Shown piece after piece: positions 52,011 to 61,363 of a stretch of 64,000 nt of DNA. Position numbers and translations under genes: made by a program. The stretch is from Schaalia dentiphila ATCC 17982 (lineage in GTDB: Bacteria > Actinomycetota > Actinomycetes > Actinomycetales > Actinomycetaceae). The stretch is from assembly GCF_000154225.1 (NCBI RefSeq), contig NZ_DS264586.1:216527-280526 (forward strand), written 5' to 3'. Within the stretch, counting starts at the first letter, position 1. Each line of letters starts with the position of its first letter. A model generated the notes under the pieces. The model saw only the letters and a list, made by a program, of their open reading frames with translations. It was not told the DNA's origin and did not search any database.

Positions 52011-54092
52011 ATGAACTTCCATTCCCTCTACGATCAGGGCTTTGCGCGCGTTGCCGCCGTGACCCTGCCCGTGCACCCCGCCCGCCCGTTCGAGAACGCG
52101 CGCGAGATCATCGACGCCGCCCGCGAGCTTGATGCGCGCGGCGTCGCGATGGGCGTATTCCCCGAACTGTGCGTCTCCGGCTACGCCATCGACGATCTTT
52201 TCCTGCAGGACGCGCTGCTCGATAACGTCGAGAAGGCCCTCGCGCAGATCGTTGAGGCCAGCGCCGACCTGCTGCCCCTCCTCGTCGTGGGCGCGCCCCT
52301 GCGCAAGGACAACGCACTGTACAACTGCGCCGTCGCCATCCACCGCGGCCGCGTGCTGGCGATCGTCCCCAAGTCCCACCTACCCAACTACCGCGAGTTC
52401 TACGAGAAGCGCCACTTCGTCACCATGCCCCCGCGCGCATGCGAGCGCATCGAGGTGCCGTGGGGCGGCATCGAGGAGTTTTCCGGTGGCCCCGTGTGGG
52501 TTCCCTTCGGCCAGGTCCTCCTGTCCGCCGACGACGTGCCCGGCCTGACCATCGGCATCGAGATCTGCGAGGACATGTGGGTGCCCGTCACCCCGGCCAC
52601 CGAGCTTGCGCTCGCGGGCGCGACCGTCCTCGCGAACCTGTCGGCCTCCCCCATCACCGTGGGACGCGGCGCCGACCGCGAGCTCATGGTGCGCTCGGTG
52701 TCCGCGCGCTGCTCGGCGGCCTACGTGTACACGGCGGCCGGCATGGGCGAGTCCAGCACGGACCTCGCCTGGGACGGCGAGGCCATGATTTACGAGGCCG
52801 GGGACCGCCTGGCCATCGGCGAGCGTTTCCAGGAGGGTGCGCACATCACGATCGCCGACGTGGACCTGGAGCGACTGCGCACCGAGCGCAAGCGCCAGAA
52901 CTCGTTCACGGACAACGCTCAGCGCTACTTCGCGGGCGACGAGCGCATGGCCCCGCAGGAGGTCGAGTTCACGCTCGATCCGCCGCGCACCAACCTGGGT
53001 CTGGAGCGCCCTGTCAACCGCTTCCCCTTTGTCCCCAACGACCCGACGCGCTTGGAGCAGGACTGCTACGAGGCCTACAACATTCAGGTGGCCGGCCTGG
53101 TCCAGCGCCTGCGCGCGATCGGTAACCCCAAGATCGTCATCGGTGTCTCGGGTGGCCTGGATTCGACGCACGCACTGGTCGTGGCCTCCCGCGCGATGGA
53201 TCTGCTTGGCCGCCCGCGCACGGACATCCTGTGCTACACGCTGCCCGGCTTTGCGACCTCCGAGCGAACGAAGAAGAACGCGACCCTGCTGTGCCAGTAC
53301 CTCGGCACGTCTTTCCAGGAGATCGACATCCGTCCGGCTGCCACGCAGATGCTGGCCGACATCGGTCACCCCTACGGCGAGGGTGAGGCCACCTACGACG
53401 TGACCTTCGAGAACGTTCAGGCGGGCCTGCGCACCGACTACCTGTTCCGCCTGGCCAACCACCTGGGCGGCATCGTGCTGGGCACGGGGGACCTGTCCGA
53501 GCTGGCGCTGGGCTGGTGCACGTACGGCGTGGGCGACCAGATGAGCCACTACGCGGTGAACACGGGCGTGCCGAAGACCCTCATGCAGCACCTGATCCGC
53601 TGGGTTGTGGCCTCCAAGCAGTTCGACGACCACGTCGGCGAGGTGCTCCTGTCGATCCTCCACACGGAGATCTCCCCCGAGCTGGTTCCCGCCAAGCCGG
53701 GCGAGAAGATGCAGTCCACACAGGACAAGATCGGCCCCTACAACCTGCAAGACTTCACGCTCTACCACGTGCTGCGTCGCGGAGCGCGCCCCTCGAAGAT
53801 CGCGTTCCTGGCGGAGAAGGCCTGGTCGGATGCCTCGGTTGGCTCCTGGCCGGTCGGCTTCCCCGAGGAGGACAAGGTTGCGTATTCGCTTGAGGAGATC
53901 GTCAAGTGGGAGCGCCTGTTCCTGTGGCGTTTCTTCAGCCAACAGTTCAAGCGCAGCGCGCTGCCCAACGGCCCGAAGGTCATGGCCGGCGGCTCCCTAT
54001 CCCCCCGCGGGGATTGGCGCATGCCCTCGGACGTGTCGGGCGCGGATTGGGTCGCAGAGCTCGACGAGGCCGTGAAGGGCCTGGTCGACTGA
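52011..54092 (+). CDS. nadE: glutamine-dependent NAD+ synthetase
   Basis: The 693-residue enzyme makes NAD+ from nicotinic acid adenine dinucleotide using ammonia released from glutamine. The N-terminal carbon-nitrogen hydrolase domain has the catalytic Glu52 (FPELCVSGY), Lys121 ([11 protein letters not shown]) and Cys186 (EICEDMW). The C-terminal synthetase domain has the ATP-binding [10 protein letters not shown] near residue 380, [16 protein letters not shown] and the deamido-NAD region. Length is that of the actinobacterial two-domain form. GAAGGAG lies before the ATG. It is cotranscribed with nrtR and so probably under its control. Confidence 0.97.
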   Translation: MNFHSLYDQGFARVAAVTLPVHPARPFENAREIIDAARELDARGVAMGVFPELCVSGYAIDDLFLQDALLDNVEKALAQIVEASADLLPLLVVGAPLRKDNALYNCAVAIHRGRVLAIVPKSHLPNYREFYEKRHFVTMPPRACERIEVPWGGIEEFSGGPVWVPFGQVLLSADDVPGLTIGIEICEDMWVPVTPATELALAGATVLANLSASPITVGRGADRELMVRSVSARCSAAYVYTAAGMGESSTDLAWDGEAMIYEAGDRLAIGERFQEGAHITIADVDLERLRTERKRQNSFTDNAQRYFAGDERMAPQEVEFTLDPPRTNLGLERPVNRFPFVPNDPTRLEQDCYEAYNIQVAGLVQRLRAIGNPKIVIGVSGGLDSTHALVVASRAMDLLGRPRTDILCYTLPGFATSERTKKNATLLCQYLGTSFQEIDIRPAATQMLADIGHPYGEGEATYDVTFENVQAGLRTDYLFRLANHLGGIVLGTGDLSELALGWCTYGVGDQMSHYAVNTGVPKTLMQHLIRWVVASKQFDDHVGEVLLSILHTEISPELVPAKPGEKMQSTQDKIGPYNLQDFTLYHVLRRGARPSKIAFLAEKAWSDASVGSWPVGFPEEDKVAYSLEEIVKWERLFLWRFFSQQFKRSALPNGPKVMAGGSLSPRGDWRMPSDVSGADWVAELDEAVKGLVD

Positions 54093-54127
54093 CCTGACGT
54101 TTCGCTCGGGAACCCGAGCTGTTCTCT

Positions 54128-54159
54128 GAGGGGCGGTGCTCATTCGAGCACCGCCCCTT
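54128..54159 (+). terminator. Rho-independent terminator
   Basis: AGGGGCGGTGCTC pairs with GAGCACCGCCCCTT over 13 bases around an ATTC loop, 36 bases after nadE. Confidence 0.88.
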
Positions 54160-54274
54160 GGCATACTCGTAGCAATCACTTCCTGGCCTCACCAGACCGC
54201 ACACCACCCGCACCTCCCCTCGAAACTATGGGCGCATTCACACGCACGGAGCTCAAAACATCTGTAAGGTTAGT

Positions 54275-54303
54275 TTGGCAATTAGGTAAGCCTCGCTTAT
54301 CCT
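54275..54303 (+). promoter_or_regulatory. iron-regulated promoter with DtxR/IdeR-type box
   Basis: TTGGCA (54275-54280) and TATCCT (54298-54303) are 17 bases apart. TTAGGTAAGCCTCGCTTATCCT (54282-54303) overlaps the spacer and the -10 and matches the DtxR consensus TTAGGTWAGCCTWACCTAA well in its left half and partly in its right half. An iron-loaded repressor there would block transcription. Confidence 0.75.
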
Positions 54304-54339
54304 ATTTCAGCCCCTACACAGCTAACTCACGGAGAAGTA

Positions 54340-55353
54340 ATGTCCCGCACGACCACCTCGCTGGCCGCTCTCGCCGCCGTCGCCGCCCTCGGCCTAGCCG
54401 CCTGCTCCTCGGGAGCAGCCCCCACCTCGTCCCAGTCCCCCGCCGCCTCGAGCGAGACCACGCAGGCCACCCAGCCCTCGTCCGTGACGGTCGAGGCGAA
54501 CGACGGCCCGGTGGAGATCAAGCTGCCCGTCACCCGCGCCGCTTCCCTCGACAACCGCACCTTCGAGGTGCTCCAGCAGTGGGACGTGCAGCTTGTCGCC
54601 GCCCCGAAGAAGCTGCTCCCCTCGACCGTCACCGCCTTCCGTGGCGATGAGGTTGCCGACGTGGGCATGCACCGCGACCCCAACTTGGAGGCCCTGGTCG
54701 CCGCCGAACCCGACCTCATCATCTCCGGTCAGCGCTTCTCCAAGTTCGACGCGCAGATCAAGGAGCTGGCGCCCGACGTCCCGCTCATCAACCTGGAGCC
54801 GCGCGATGGCAAGCCCTTCAATGAGGAGCTCATCCGCGAGGTCACCGAGCTCGGCGAGATCTTCGGCAAGCAGGACGAGGCCAAGAAGCTCGTCGACGAC
54901 TTCAACGCCTCGATCGAGCGCGCGAAGAAGGCCTACGACGGCTCCTCGACCGTCATGGCGGTTGACGTCTCCGGAGGCAACATCGGCTACGTGGCACCCG
55001 GCAAGGGTCGCACGTGGGGCCCGGTCTTCGACCTGCTCGGCCTGAAGCCCGCCCTTGAGGTCGAGGGTTCGACCGACTCGCACACCGGCGACGACATCTC
55101 CGTCGAGGCCATCGCCGAGGCCAACCCGGCGTGGATCTTCGTCCTCGACCGCGACGCCGCCATCACCAAGGACGGCTCGAACACCCCGGCCGAGACTGTC
55201 ATCAACGGTAACGCTGCGCTGCAGAACGTCGCCGCGCTACAGAACAAGCACGTCGTGTACGCGCCCAACGACACGTACACCAACGAGTCCATCATCACCT
55301 ACACGGAGATCTTCAACTCCATCGCGGACGCCTTCGAAGCCGCGAAGAAGTGA
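54340..55353 (+). CDS. siderophore ABC transporter substrate-binding lipoprotein
   Basis: The 337-residue protein has a lipoprotein signal with the lipobox ALGLAAC (Cys22), then a Ser/Thr-rich linker and the periplasmic-binding fold of the FatB/YclQ type. Landmarks are DVGMHRDPNLEALVAAEPDLII, WGPVFDLLGLKPA and the late WIFVLDRDAA. FatB/YclQ proteins bind catecholate or petrobactin-like ferric siderophores; the ligand here cannot be told. GGAGAAG precedes the ATG, behind an iron-regulated promoter. It is the first gene of a four-gene import operon. Confidence 0.92.
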   Translation: MSRTTTSLAALAAVAALGLAACSSGAAPTSSQSPAASSETTQATQPSSVTVEANDGPVEIKLPVTRAASLDNRTFEVLQQWDVQLVAAPKKLLPSTVTAFRGDEVADVGMHRDPNLEALVAAEPDLIISGQRFSKFDAQIKELAPDVPLINLEPRDGKPFNEELIREVTELGEIFGKQDEAKKLVDDFNASIERAKKAYDGSSTVMAVDVSGGNIGYVAPGKGRTWGPVFDLLGLKPALEVEGSTDSHTGDDISVEAIAEANPAWIFVLDRDAAITKDGSNTPAETVINGNAALQNVAALQNKHVVYAPNDTYTNESIITYTEIFNSIADAFEAAKK

Positions 55354-55369
55354 CCCTCTGACACCTTGC

Positions 55370-55397
55370 GGGGTGCCGCCCCTTGGGGCGGCACCCG
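55370..55397 (+). terminator. intra-operon hairpin after the binding-protein gene
   Basis: GGGTGCCGCC pairs with GGCGGCACCC around CCTTGG. It has no T-run. It lies between the binding-protein and permease genes, where such stems usually stabilise the upstream message and lower expression downstream. Confidence 0.72.
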
Positions 55398-55410
55398 CAC
55401 CCCTGTTCAT

Positions 55411-56433
55411 ATGACGCACTCCCCCACCACCACACCCGCGGAAGCCGCACTCAAGCGTGAGGCCGCCCCGGCCTCGTCGAAACGCCATCCCCTGGCGCTC
55501 GCCCTGGCCGCGCTCGCCGTGGCTACGCTCCTCGTCCTATCCCTGTCGACCGGCGAGTACTCGATTCTCTCCCAGGACGACGGGTGGCAAATTTTCCTCG
55601 CCGTACGCGTCCCCCGTACGATCGCGCTTGTCCTGTCCGGGGCCGCGATGTCGATGAGCGGCCTCGTCATGCAGCTGGTCACCCAGAACCGATTCGCCGA
55701 GCCCTCGACGACGGGCACGACCGAGTGGGCGGGGCTGGGCCTGCTCGTCATCATGATTGTGTGGCCCGGCGCCCCGATCCTGGTGCGCATGACCTGCGCG
55801 ATCGTCTTCGCGTTCGTGGGCACGATGGTGTTTTTCGCGCTGCTGCGCCGCGTCTCCCTGCGCTCCTCGCTGCTCGTGCCGATCATGGGCATGATGCTCG
55901 GCGCGGTCGTCTCCGCGATCTCGACATTCCTGGCGCTCGAGACGAACACCCTGCAGAGCGTCTCCGTGTGGTTCCAGGGATCCTTCACCTCCGTCTACGA
56001 GGGCCAGTACGAGGTCCTGTGGATCGTCACCGTCGTCGTGGCAATCGTGTTCATCATGGCGGACCGGCTGACGGCTGTGTCCCTCGGCGAGGACATCGCC
56101 ATCTCCCTCGGCGTCAACTACCACCGCATGGTCCTCATCGCGACGGGGCTCGTAGCCGTGGCGACCGGCGTCGTCACCGTCGTCGTCGGATCCCTGCCGT
56201 TCCTGGGCCTCATCGTCCCCAACCTCGTGTCCATGTCGATGGGTGACAACCTGCGCACCAACCTCCCCTGGGTGTGCCTGGCCGGCATCTCCCTCGTGAC
56301 GATCACAGACCTGCTGGCCCGCACGATCATCTCCCCCTTCGAGATGCCCGTCTCGGTCATCCTCGGCATCCTCGGAGCCTTCGTCTTCATCATGCTCGTG
56401 CTGCGCCAGGCCAAGAAGGGAGCCGTCCTGTGA
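55411..56433 (+). CDS. siderophore ABC transporter permease (FecCD family)
   Basis: The 340-residue protein has about nine or ten membrane segments and the FecCD pattern: VRVPRTIALVLSGAAMSMSG at the start, SLGVNYHR with the ATPase-contact loop, and LPFLGLIVPNLV. It is one of two permeases of a heterodimeric importer (YclN/FatD-like). The ATG at 55411 lacks a Shine-Dalgarno sequence; a TTG at 55366 would be an alternative but would start inside the hairpin. Codons 19-22 hold a copy of the 12-mer. Confidence 0.9.
   Translation: MTHSPTTTPAEAALKREAAPASSKRHPLALALAALAVATLLVLSLSTGEYSILSQDDGWQIFLAVRVPRTIALVLSGAAMSMSGLVMQLVTQNRFAEPSTTGTTEWAGLGLLVIMIVWPGAPILVRMTCAIVFAFVGTMVFFALLRRVSLRSSLLVPIMGMMLGAVVSAISTFLALETNTLQSVSVWFQGSFTSVYEGQYEVLWIVTVVVAIVFIMADRLTAVSLGEDIAISLGVNYHRMVLIATGLVAVATGVVTVVVGSLPFLGLIVPNLVSMSMGDNLRTNLPWVCLAGISLVTITDLLARTIISPFEMPVSVILGILGAFVFIMLVLRQAKKGAVL
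55466..55477 (+). repeat. copy of the 12-mer CCCCGGCCTCGT
   Basis: Exact copy within the permease N-terminus, encoding APASS. It is entirely coding and not part of any hairpin. Confidence 0.85.
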
Positions 56434-57515
56434 GCGTCCTGACTTCCCCCGCGCACCGCGAGGCCTCCACCCCGGCACCCACCCCGACTTCGTCCGCGCG
56501 CACGAAGCGCCCCGCCCGGCATACCGGCGCCTTCACGTCCCCGGCCGCACGGCGCCGCTGGTGGATCCTCTTCGGGGTCGTGTGCACGGTCGCGATCCTC
56601 GCCTGCATCGGCCTCCTTGCGTGGAAGAACCCCGCACACTTCGGCACCCCGGTGTTCTGGAGGCTCGCCCGCCGGCGCGCCTTCGCGGTCCTCGCGATCG
56701 CCATCGTCGCGGTGTGCCAGGGCATGGCGACGGTCGCCTTCCAGACAGTGGCGAACAACCGCATCATCACGCCCTCAATCCTCGGATTCGAGTCCCTGTA
56801 CCGGGCGATCCACACCTCCACGATCTTTTTCCTGGGAGTCGCAGGCCTCAACGCGTCGGCGACGGTCGGCAACTTCGTCGGGCAGCTCGCCCTCATGATC
56901 GCCCTAACGCTCGCGCTCTACTCGTGGCTGCTCACCTCGCAGCGGGCTTCGATGCACGCGATGCTCCTCATCGGCGTCATGCTGGGCGCGGGCCTCGGGT
57001 CGATCTCCACCTTCATGCAGAGGCTGCTCACGCCCTCGGAGTTCGACGTGCTGACCGCGCGCCTCTTCGGGTCGATCGCGAACGCCCAGAAGGAGTATTT
57101 CCCGATCGCGGTTCCGCTCGTCGCGGCCACGGCCATCGCCCTCGTGCTGCTCACTCGCCAGCTGTCGGTGCTCTCGCTCGGCCGCGAGACCGCAACCAAC
57201 CTGGGACTCAATCACCGTCGCACCTCCGTGCTCGTCCTCGTCCTGGTGTCGATCCTCATGGCCACGTCAACGGCCCTCGTGGGTCCCATGACGTTCCTCG
57301 GTTTCCTCGTGGCGACGCTGGCCTACCAGTTCTCGGACACGCACGATCACCGCTACATCTTCGCGATGTCCGTCGCCCTGGGCGCCGCAATCCTTGCCAG
57401 CGCGTACTTCGTCATGAATCACGTGTTCAACACGCAGGGCGTCGTCTCCATCATCATCGAGTTCGTCGGCGGACTCGCATTCATCGTCACTATCTTGCGG
57501 AAGGGTCGCCTGTGA
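56430..57515 (+). CDS. siderophore ABC transporter permease (FecCD family), second subunit
   Basis: The 361-residue protein has a long Pro/Thr/Arg-rich cytoplasmic N-terminus and about nine membrane segments, with RIITPSILGFESLYRAI, SLGRETATNLGLNHRR (ATPase-contact region) and GPMTFLGFLVATL. It is the YclO/FatC-like partner of the preceding permease. Its GTG overlaps the previous stop (GTGA) and has AAGGGAG eight bases upstream. The longer frame would read antisense-like sequence and was rejected. Confidence 0.9.
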   Translation: MSVLTSPAHREASTPAPTPTSSARTKRPARHTGAFTSPAARRRWWILFGVVCTVAILACIGLLAWKNPAHFGTPVFWRLARRRAFAVLAIAIVAVCQGMATVAFQTVANNRIITPSILGFESLYRAIHTSTIFFLGVAGLNASATVGNFVGQLALMIALTLALYSWLLTSQRASMHAMLLIGVMLGAGLGSISTFMQRLLTPSEFDVLTARLFGSIANAQKEYFPIAVPLVAATAIALVLLTRQLSVLSLGRETATNLGLNHRRTSVLVLVLVSILMATSTALVGPMTFLGFLVATLAYQFSDTHDHRYIFAMSVALGAAILASAYFVMNHVFNTQGVVSIIIEFVGGLAFIVTILRKGRL

Positions 57516-58267
57516 TCTCCATCGATTCCGTCGTCAAGCAGTATTCGCCGTCGGTGCGCATCGGCGAGATCTCCCTCGACATCCCAGCGGGGGGCATCAC
57601 GGCACTCGTCGGCCCCAACGGTGCGGGCAAGTCGACGCTGCTCACTATGATCGGACGCCTGCTGGGCATCGACGAGGGCACGATCGAGGTCGGCGGCCTC
57701 AACGTGGCCACGACCAAGTCCTCCGAGCTGGCCCGCACCCTGTCGATCCTGCGACAGGAAAACCACTTCATATCGCGCCTGACAGTGCGTCAGCTGGTGG
57801 GTTTCGGGCGCTTCCCCCACTCGAAGGGACGCCTGAGCGCCGAAGATGAGGCGATCATCGACCGCTACATCGGCTTCCTCGACCTGGTAGAACTCGAAGG
57901 TCGCTACCTGGATCAACTCTCAGGCGGCCAGCGACAGCGCGCCTACGTCGCCATGGTCCTCGCCCAGGAGACGGAGTACGTCCTGCTGGACGAGCCCCTC
58001 AACAACCTGGACATCGCGCGCAGCGTCGAGATGATGCGCATGCTGGAGCGCGCGGCCCACGAGTTTTCACGCACGATCGTCATCGTTCTGCACGATATCA
58101 ACTTCGCCGCCCGATACGCCTCACAGATCTGCGCTCTGAAGGACGGGAACGTGGCCTTCATGGGCACGCCCGAGGAGATCATGCGCGACGAGGTCCTCAC
58201 CGACATCTTCGACACCCCCGTCACCGTCGTACCGGGTCCCAACGGTCCGATCGCCTGCTACTTCTGA
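57512..58267 (+). CDS. siderophore ABC transporter ATP-binding protein
   Basis: The 251-residue ATPase has Walker A GPNGAGKST, the Q-loop RQENHF, the signature DQLSGGQRQRAYV, Walker B EYVLLDEPLNNLD and the H-loop in LHDINFAARY. It resembles YclP/FatE and powers the permease pair. The GTG at 57512 overlaps the preceding stop (GTGA), with GGAAGGG upstream. It closes the iron import operon; no clear terminator follows. Confidence 0.95.
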   Translation: MISIDSVVKQYSPSVRIGEISLDIPAGGITALVGPNGAGKSTLLTMIGRLLGIDEGTIEVGGLNVATTKSSELARTLSILRQENHFISRLTVRQLVGFGRFPHSKGRLSAEDEAIIDRYIGFLDLVELEGRYLDQLSGGQRQRAYVAMVLAQETEYVLLDEPLNNLDIARSVEMMRMLERAAHEFSRTIVIVLHDINFAARYASQICALKDGNVAFMGTPEEIMRDEVLTDIFDTPVTVVPGPNGPIACYF

Positions 58268-58337
58268 TCGAGGCCGGCTCGGGCGCGATGCTTGGCAGCA
58301 GCCGCTCAGTCACCGCTCCCCGCCCGCCTCAGCGGCG

Positions 58338-58349
58338 ACGAGGCCGGGG
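58338..58349 (-). repeat. copy of the 12-mer, next to a -10 box
   Basis: Exact ACGAGGCCGGGG, followed after four bases by GTAGAAT (TAGAAT, 58354-58359), a good -10 for the small gene at 58417. Confidence 0.8.
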
Positions 58350-58416
58350 CCGGGTAGAATGGTCGCGCAGCCGTTCGTGAAACGGCCGTGAAACGCTTAT
58401 TTTTCGAGGGGTTCCC

Positions 58417-58773
58417 GTGCACATCGGACTAATCGTCGCCTTCCTGATTCTCGCCGTCGCTCTGATCGCGGGTGGCCTTTATCTGTTTGCGTCGGGCCTC
58501 ACCGCGCGCGCCGGCATGTGCCGGCCTCCCCTGGGGCTGCGCCTTCAGGGCGTCGAGCCCGGCTCGCAGGCTTGGGAGCGCGCGCACCGCGCCACCTGGC
58601 CCATCCTCTTCGGCAGCGGCGTCCTGGGCACCGCCCACGGCATCGCCCTGGCCGCCACCACCCTCATGGACACGCGCATCTCCGTGCCCATCGTCTTCAT
58701 CGTCTCAGGGTTCATCGTCGAGGTCGGCCTCTGGCTAGTCGCGAAGGGCGCCGGCAGGGCGTCCCTGAAGTAA
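58417..58773 (+). CDS. SdpI-like small membrane protein
   Basis: The 118-residue protein has three or so membrane segments. After the first one comes CRPPLGLRLQGVEPGSQAWERAHRATW, matching the GxR...W...HR pattern of the SdpI/YhfL family (PF13630). Known SdpI is an immunity protein and signal receptor, but most relatives are uncharacterised. It starts at a GTG behind GAGGGG and is the last host-like gene before the restriction-modification island. Confidence 0.65.
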   Translation: MHIGLIVAFLILAVALIAGGLYLFASGLTARAGMCRPPLGLRLQGVEPGSQAWERAHRATWPILFGSGVLGTAHGIALAATTLMDTRISVPIVFIVSGFIVEVGLWLVAKGAGRASLK

Positions 58774-58819
58774 CAAAACTCTTTTATTTGAAAATTTCCT
58801 TTGACTATCGGAGTTGAAA

Positions 58820-60463
58820 ATGAATGATTCCAACAACGCATCGTTTGGAGAGGTATTCACTCAACGGTGGGTAGTCGAGGCAATTTTGGACCTCGTCGGC
58901 TACACTCCAGACAAAGATCTAGCCACAAAACTCATTGTTGAGCCTTCGATCGGATCGGGAGCCTTTATAGCTCCAATAGTCGAGCGCCTACTCGACTCAG
59001 CTCAAAGACACAAACGCAGCGCTGAAGACATCAGAAGAAGTCTTTTTGGAATCGATCTCCAAACTACGCACGTCAAAACATGCGAGAGAATAATAAAGAA
59101 TCTTCTCAAGGCTAATAACTACTCTAATCAAGAAGCAGAAATACTTACGAGCAATTGGCTTAGGCAGGGCGATTTTCTACTCGATCAAATTCCTATCAAT
59201 GCAGACTTTGTCGTCGGGAACCCACCCTATATTCGATCAGAAAACCTAAGTAATAACACCGAAAAGAAGTACCGACAAAAATGGAAAACCATGCGCGGTC
59301 GCGCTGACATCTACATCGGATTTTTCGAACGCGGCTTATCTATATTACGTACCGGTGGGAGCCTGTCATACATATGCGCAGACCGATGGATGCACAATGC
59401 ATACGGAAAAAAACTCCGAAGACTAATCACGGAACAATATTCCATAGAATCTGTCTGGGAGATGCACGAAGTAAATGCTTTTGAAAAACAAGTTTCCGCA
59501 TACCCAGCCATCACACTGATCAAAAAATCCGAACAGACTGAGGCAACATACATCAACACATCAGCACAATTTGATGCCACATCCGCGAAAGAAGTCCTCA
59601 ACTATATTACTAGTACGCGAACGACCGGAACAGGTCACGGATGGGATGGCACCCGTTTGGATAATTGGTTTCATACGGATAGCTTCTGGCCCTCAGGAAG
59701 CGTTGAGATGATCCGACTTATCGAACACCTTCAAGCCCGCTTCCCGACCATTGAATCTACAGGTAATACCAAGATCTCCATTGGTGTTGCAACAGGAAAC
59801 GACAGCGCCTTTCTGCTCGATATACAAAATCAGTCCGAAGTTGAGAGTGATCGAATCCTACCGCTCGTCACTGCAGACGATATACGAAAAGGACACCTAG
59901 AGCCTCCCTCAAAAGTACTGATCAACCCATGGAGTCCTGATGGCACTCTCGTCAACCTGGATGACTACCCACTACTTTCCCAGGCATTTGCACGTAGGCC
60001 ACAGTTAAGGAACCGCTACGTCGCAAAGAAATATCCATCGAAATGGTACAGAACGATTGACAAAGTCCACTTCGATCGCATCGCACAACCGAAGCTCTTA
60101 TTTCAAGACATGAAAGCACAAATTACGCCCATTTATGAGCCTGGCGGTCTATATCCACATCACAATCTCTATTATATTATCTCTGACACATGGGATCTTG
60201 AGGTTCTCGGAGGCATTCTTCTTTCAAAAGTCGCTGAGGCATTTGTACACGCTTACGGAGTGAAAATGCGTGGCGGCACATTGCGATTCCAGGCCCAGTA
60301 CTTACGCACCATTGCAGTCCCCACCCCTAATACAATTTCCCCTAAGGTTGCTCAAGCACTTAAGGAGGCATTCCGCAAGAAAGACCGTTCTGCCGCCGAT
60401 CGTGCCACCGAACAAGCCTACAGCCTTCCTGCCGGCACAGTTCATTCACTCTCATTTACCTAA
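58820..60463 (+). CDS. type II N6-adenine DNA methyltransferase (predicted CTCGAG)
   Basis: The 547-residue gamma-class enzyme has motif I IVEPSIGSGAFIAPIVERLL near residue 40 and the catalytic NPPY near 134 (FVVGNPPYIRSE), followed by a C-terminal target-recognition region like those of TaqI-type enzymes. Its neighbour is a XhoI/PaeR7I-like endonuclease, so it should methylate the adenine in CTCGAG and protect the chromosome. The ATG at 58820 has GGAG seven bases upstream. Codon and base use are much AT-richer than in surrounding genes, which points to horizontal transfer. Confidence 0.9.
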   Translation: MNDSNNASFGEVFTQRWVVEAILDLVGYTPDKDLATKLIVEPSIGSGAFIAPIVERLLDSAQRHKRSAEDIRRSLFGIDLQTTHVKTCERIIKNLLKANNYSNQEAEILTSNWLRQGDFLLDQIPINADFVVGNPPYIRSENLSNNTEKKYRQKWKTMRGRADIYIGFFERGLSILRTGGSLSYICADRWMHNAYGKKLRRLITEQYSIESVWEMHEVNAFEKQVSAYPAITLIKKSEQTEATYINTSAQFDATSAKEVLNYITSTRTTGTGHGWDGTRLDNWFHTDSFWPSGSVEMIRLIEHLQARFPTIESTGNTKISIGVATGNDSAFLLDIQNQSEVESDRILPLVTADDIRKGHLEPPSKVLINPWSPDGTLVNLDDYPLLSQAFARRPQLRNRYVAKKYPSKWYRTIDKVHFDRIAQPKLLFQDMKAQITPIYEPGGLYPHHNLYYIISDTWDLEVLGGILLSKVAEAFVHAYGVKMRGGTLRFQAQYLRTIAVPTPNTISPKVAQALKEAFRKKDRSAADRATEQAYSLPAGTVHSLSFT

Positions 60464-60473
60464 GGAGTCATCT

Positions 60474-61223
60474 ATGTCGCCAATTGATTTCCCGGACTGG
60501 CAACTCGCAATCAATGGATATTGGAAGTATCTCGACATACAGCAACGCAAGCAAGGTTCCAAATCCGGAGTCAAAGATAACGGAAACCGAGCTGGCGCGA
60601 CCGGCGGCAAACAGATGAGCGCGCTTCAAAGTGCGGTGAGCGAACTGTGGCAAAGCGACCCTTCGCTCTCCGTGGAAATCAGGTACGATACGTCCGCAGA
60701 TCTTCCCGCTTACTTCCGCCCCGCAAAGAACTGGGACCTCATTGTCCTATATCGCGGTGCACTCATTGCTGCAATGGAATTCAAGTCGCAACGTGGCCCA
60801 TCTTTCGGCAACAACTTCAACAATCGAACTGAAGAGGCGCTAGGCCTTGCTGCCGACTCACAAATGGCGGCACAAAGAGGTTTGTTCGGCACTCTTAAGC
60901 CCTGGTTCGGCTTTCTAATGCTCGTCGAAGACACCGATAAGTCCACAAACCCTGTCCGCTTACCCAAAAATATGCCTTTTCCTCCTGATCCTATTTTTGA
61001 AGGCGAATCATACATTGGCCGATATCGCATTTTCTTTGAGAGAATGGTGAGCGAAGGGTATTATGATGCCGCCGCCTTGGTCACAGCGAAAGAAGGAAGC
61101 GGCGACTTCGACGAACCGTCACCTGCTCTTTCACTCGCAAATCTCGCGGCTGCAATCTCGGCGAGACTCGCTTACATCAAGGCTCTTCCCGATGCCCAAT
61201 TTGATGCCATGGTAGGGCGCTAA
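60474..61223 (+). CDS. XhoI/PaeR7I-family restriction endonuclease (predicted CTCGAG)
   Basis: The 249-residue protein carries the family block: GNRAGATGGKQM, then LPAYFRPAKNWDLIVLYRG with an active-site Asp and AAMEFKSQRGPSFGNNFNNR with the E-x-K pair. This is the PD-(D/E)xK core of PaeR7I and XhoI and lies at about residues 85-120. It cuts unmethylated CTCGAG. The ATG at 60474 follows TAAGGAG by seven bases and ten bases after the methyltransferase stop, so expression is coupled. No C protein gene is present. Confidence 0.92.
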   Translation: MSPIDFPDWQLAINGYWKYLDIQQRKQGSKSGVKDNGNRAGATGGKQMSALQSAVSELWQSDPSLSVEIRYDTSADLPAYFRPAKNWDLIVLYRGALIAAMEFKSQRGPSFGNNFNNRTEEALGLAADSQMAAQRGLFGTLKPWFGFLMLVEDTDKSTNPVRLPKNMPFPPDPIFEGESYIGRYRIFFERMVSEGYYDAAALVTAKEGSGDFDEPSPALSLANLAAAISARLAYIKALPDAQFDAMVGR

Positions 61224-61303
61224 CAGAGAGAATATCTCACGTCACCCGCGCTCGGCATGCGTGAGAGAACTGTGCGCCATGCCGCTTTCGCGGATACGAC
61301 AAA

Positions 61304-61345
61304 CGGGCCCCGGCCTCGTGCATCACCTCACGAGGACGGGGCCCG
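61304..61345 (-). terminator. terminator after the cupin gene
   Basis: GGGCCCCG and CCTCGTG on the left pair with CACGAGG and CGGGGCCC on the right, 15 base pairs with one internal mismatch and an 8-base loop. The left arm contains an exact copy of the 12-mer CCCCGGCCTCGT (61308-61319). Confidence 0.85.
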
Positions 61346-61363
61346 CCGCACAGTGTCGGGGTC

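Noticed and set aside
52380..53942. 520-residue minus-strand frame
   Set aside because: Antisense to nadE, with shadow-type composition (His, Arg, Gly, Val).
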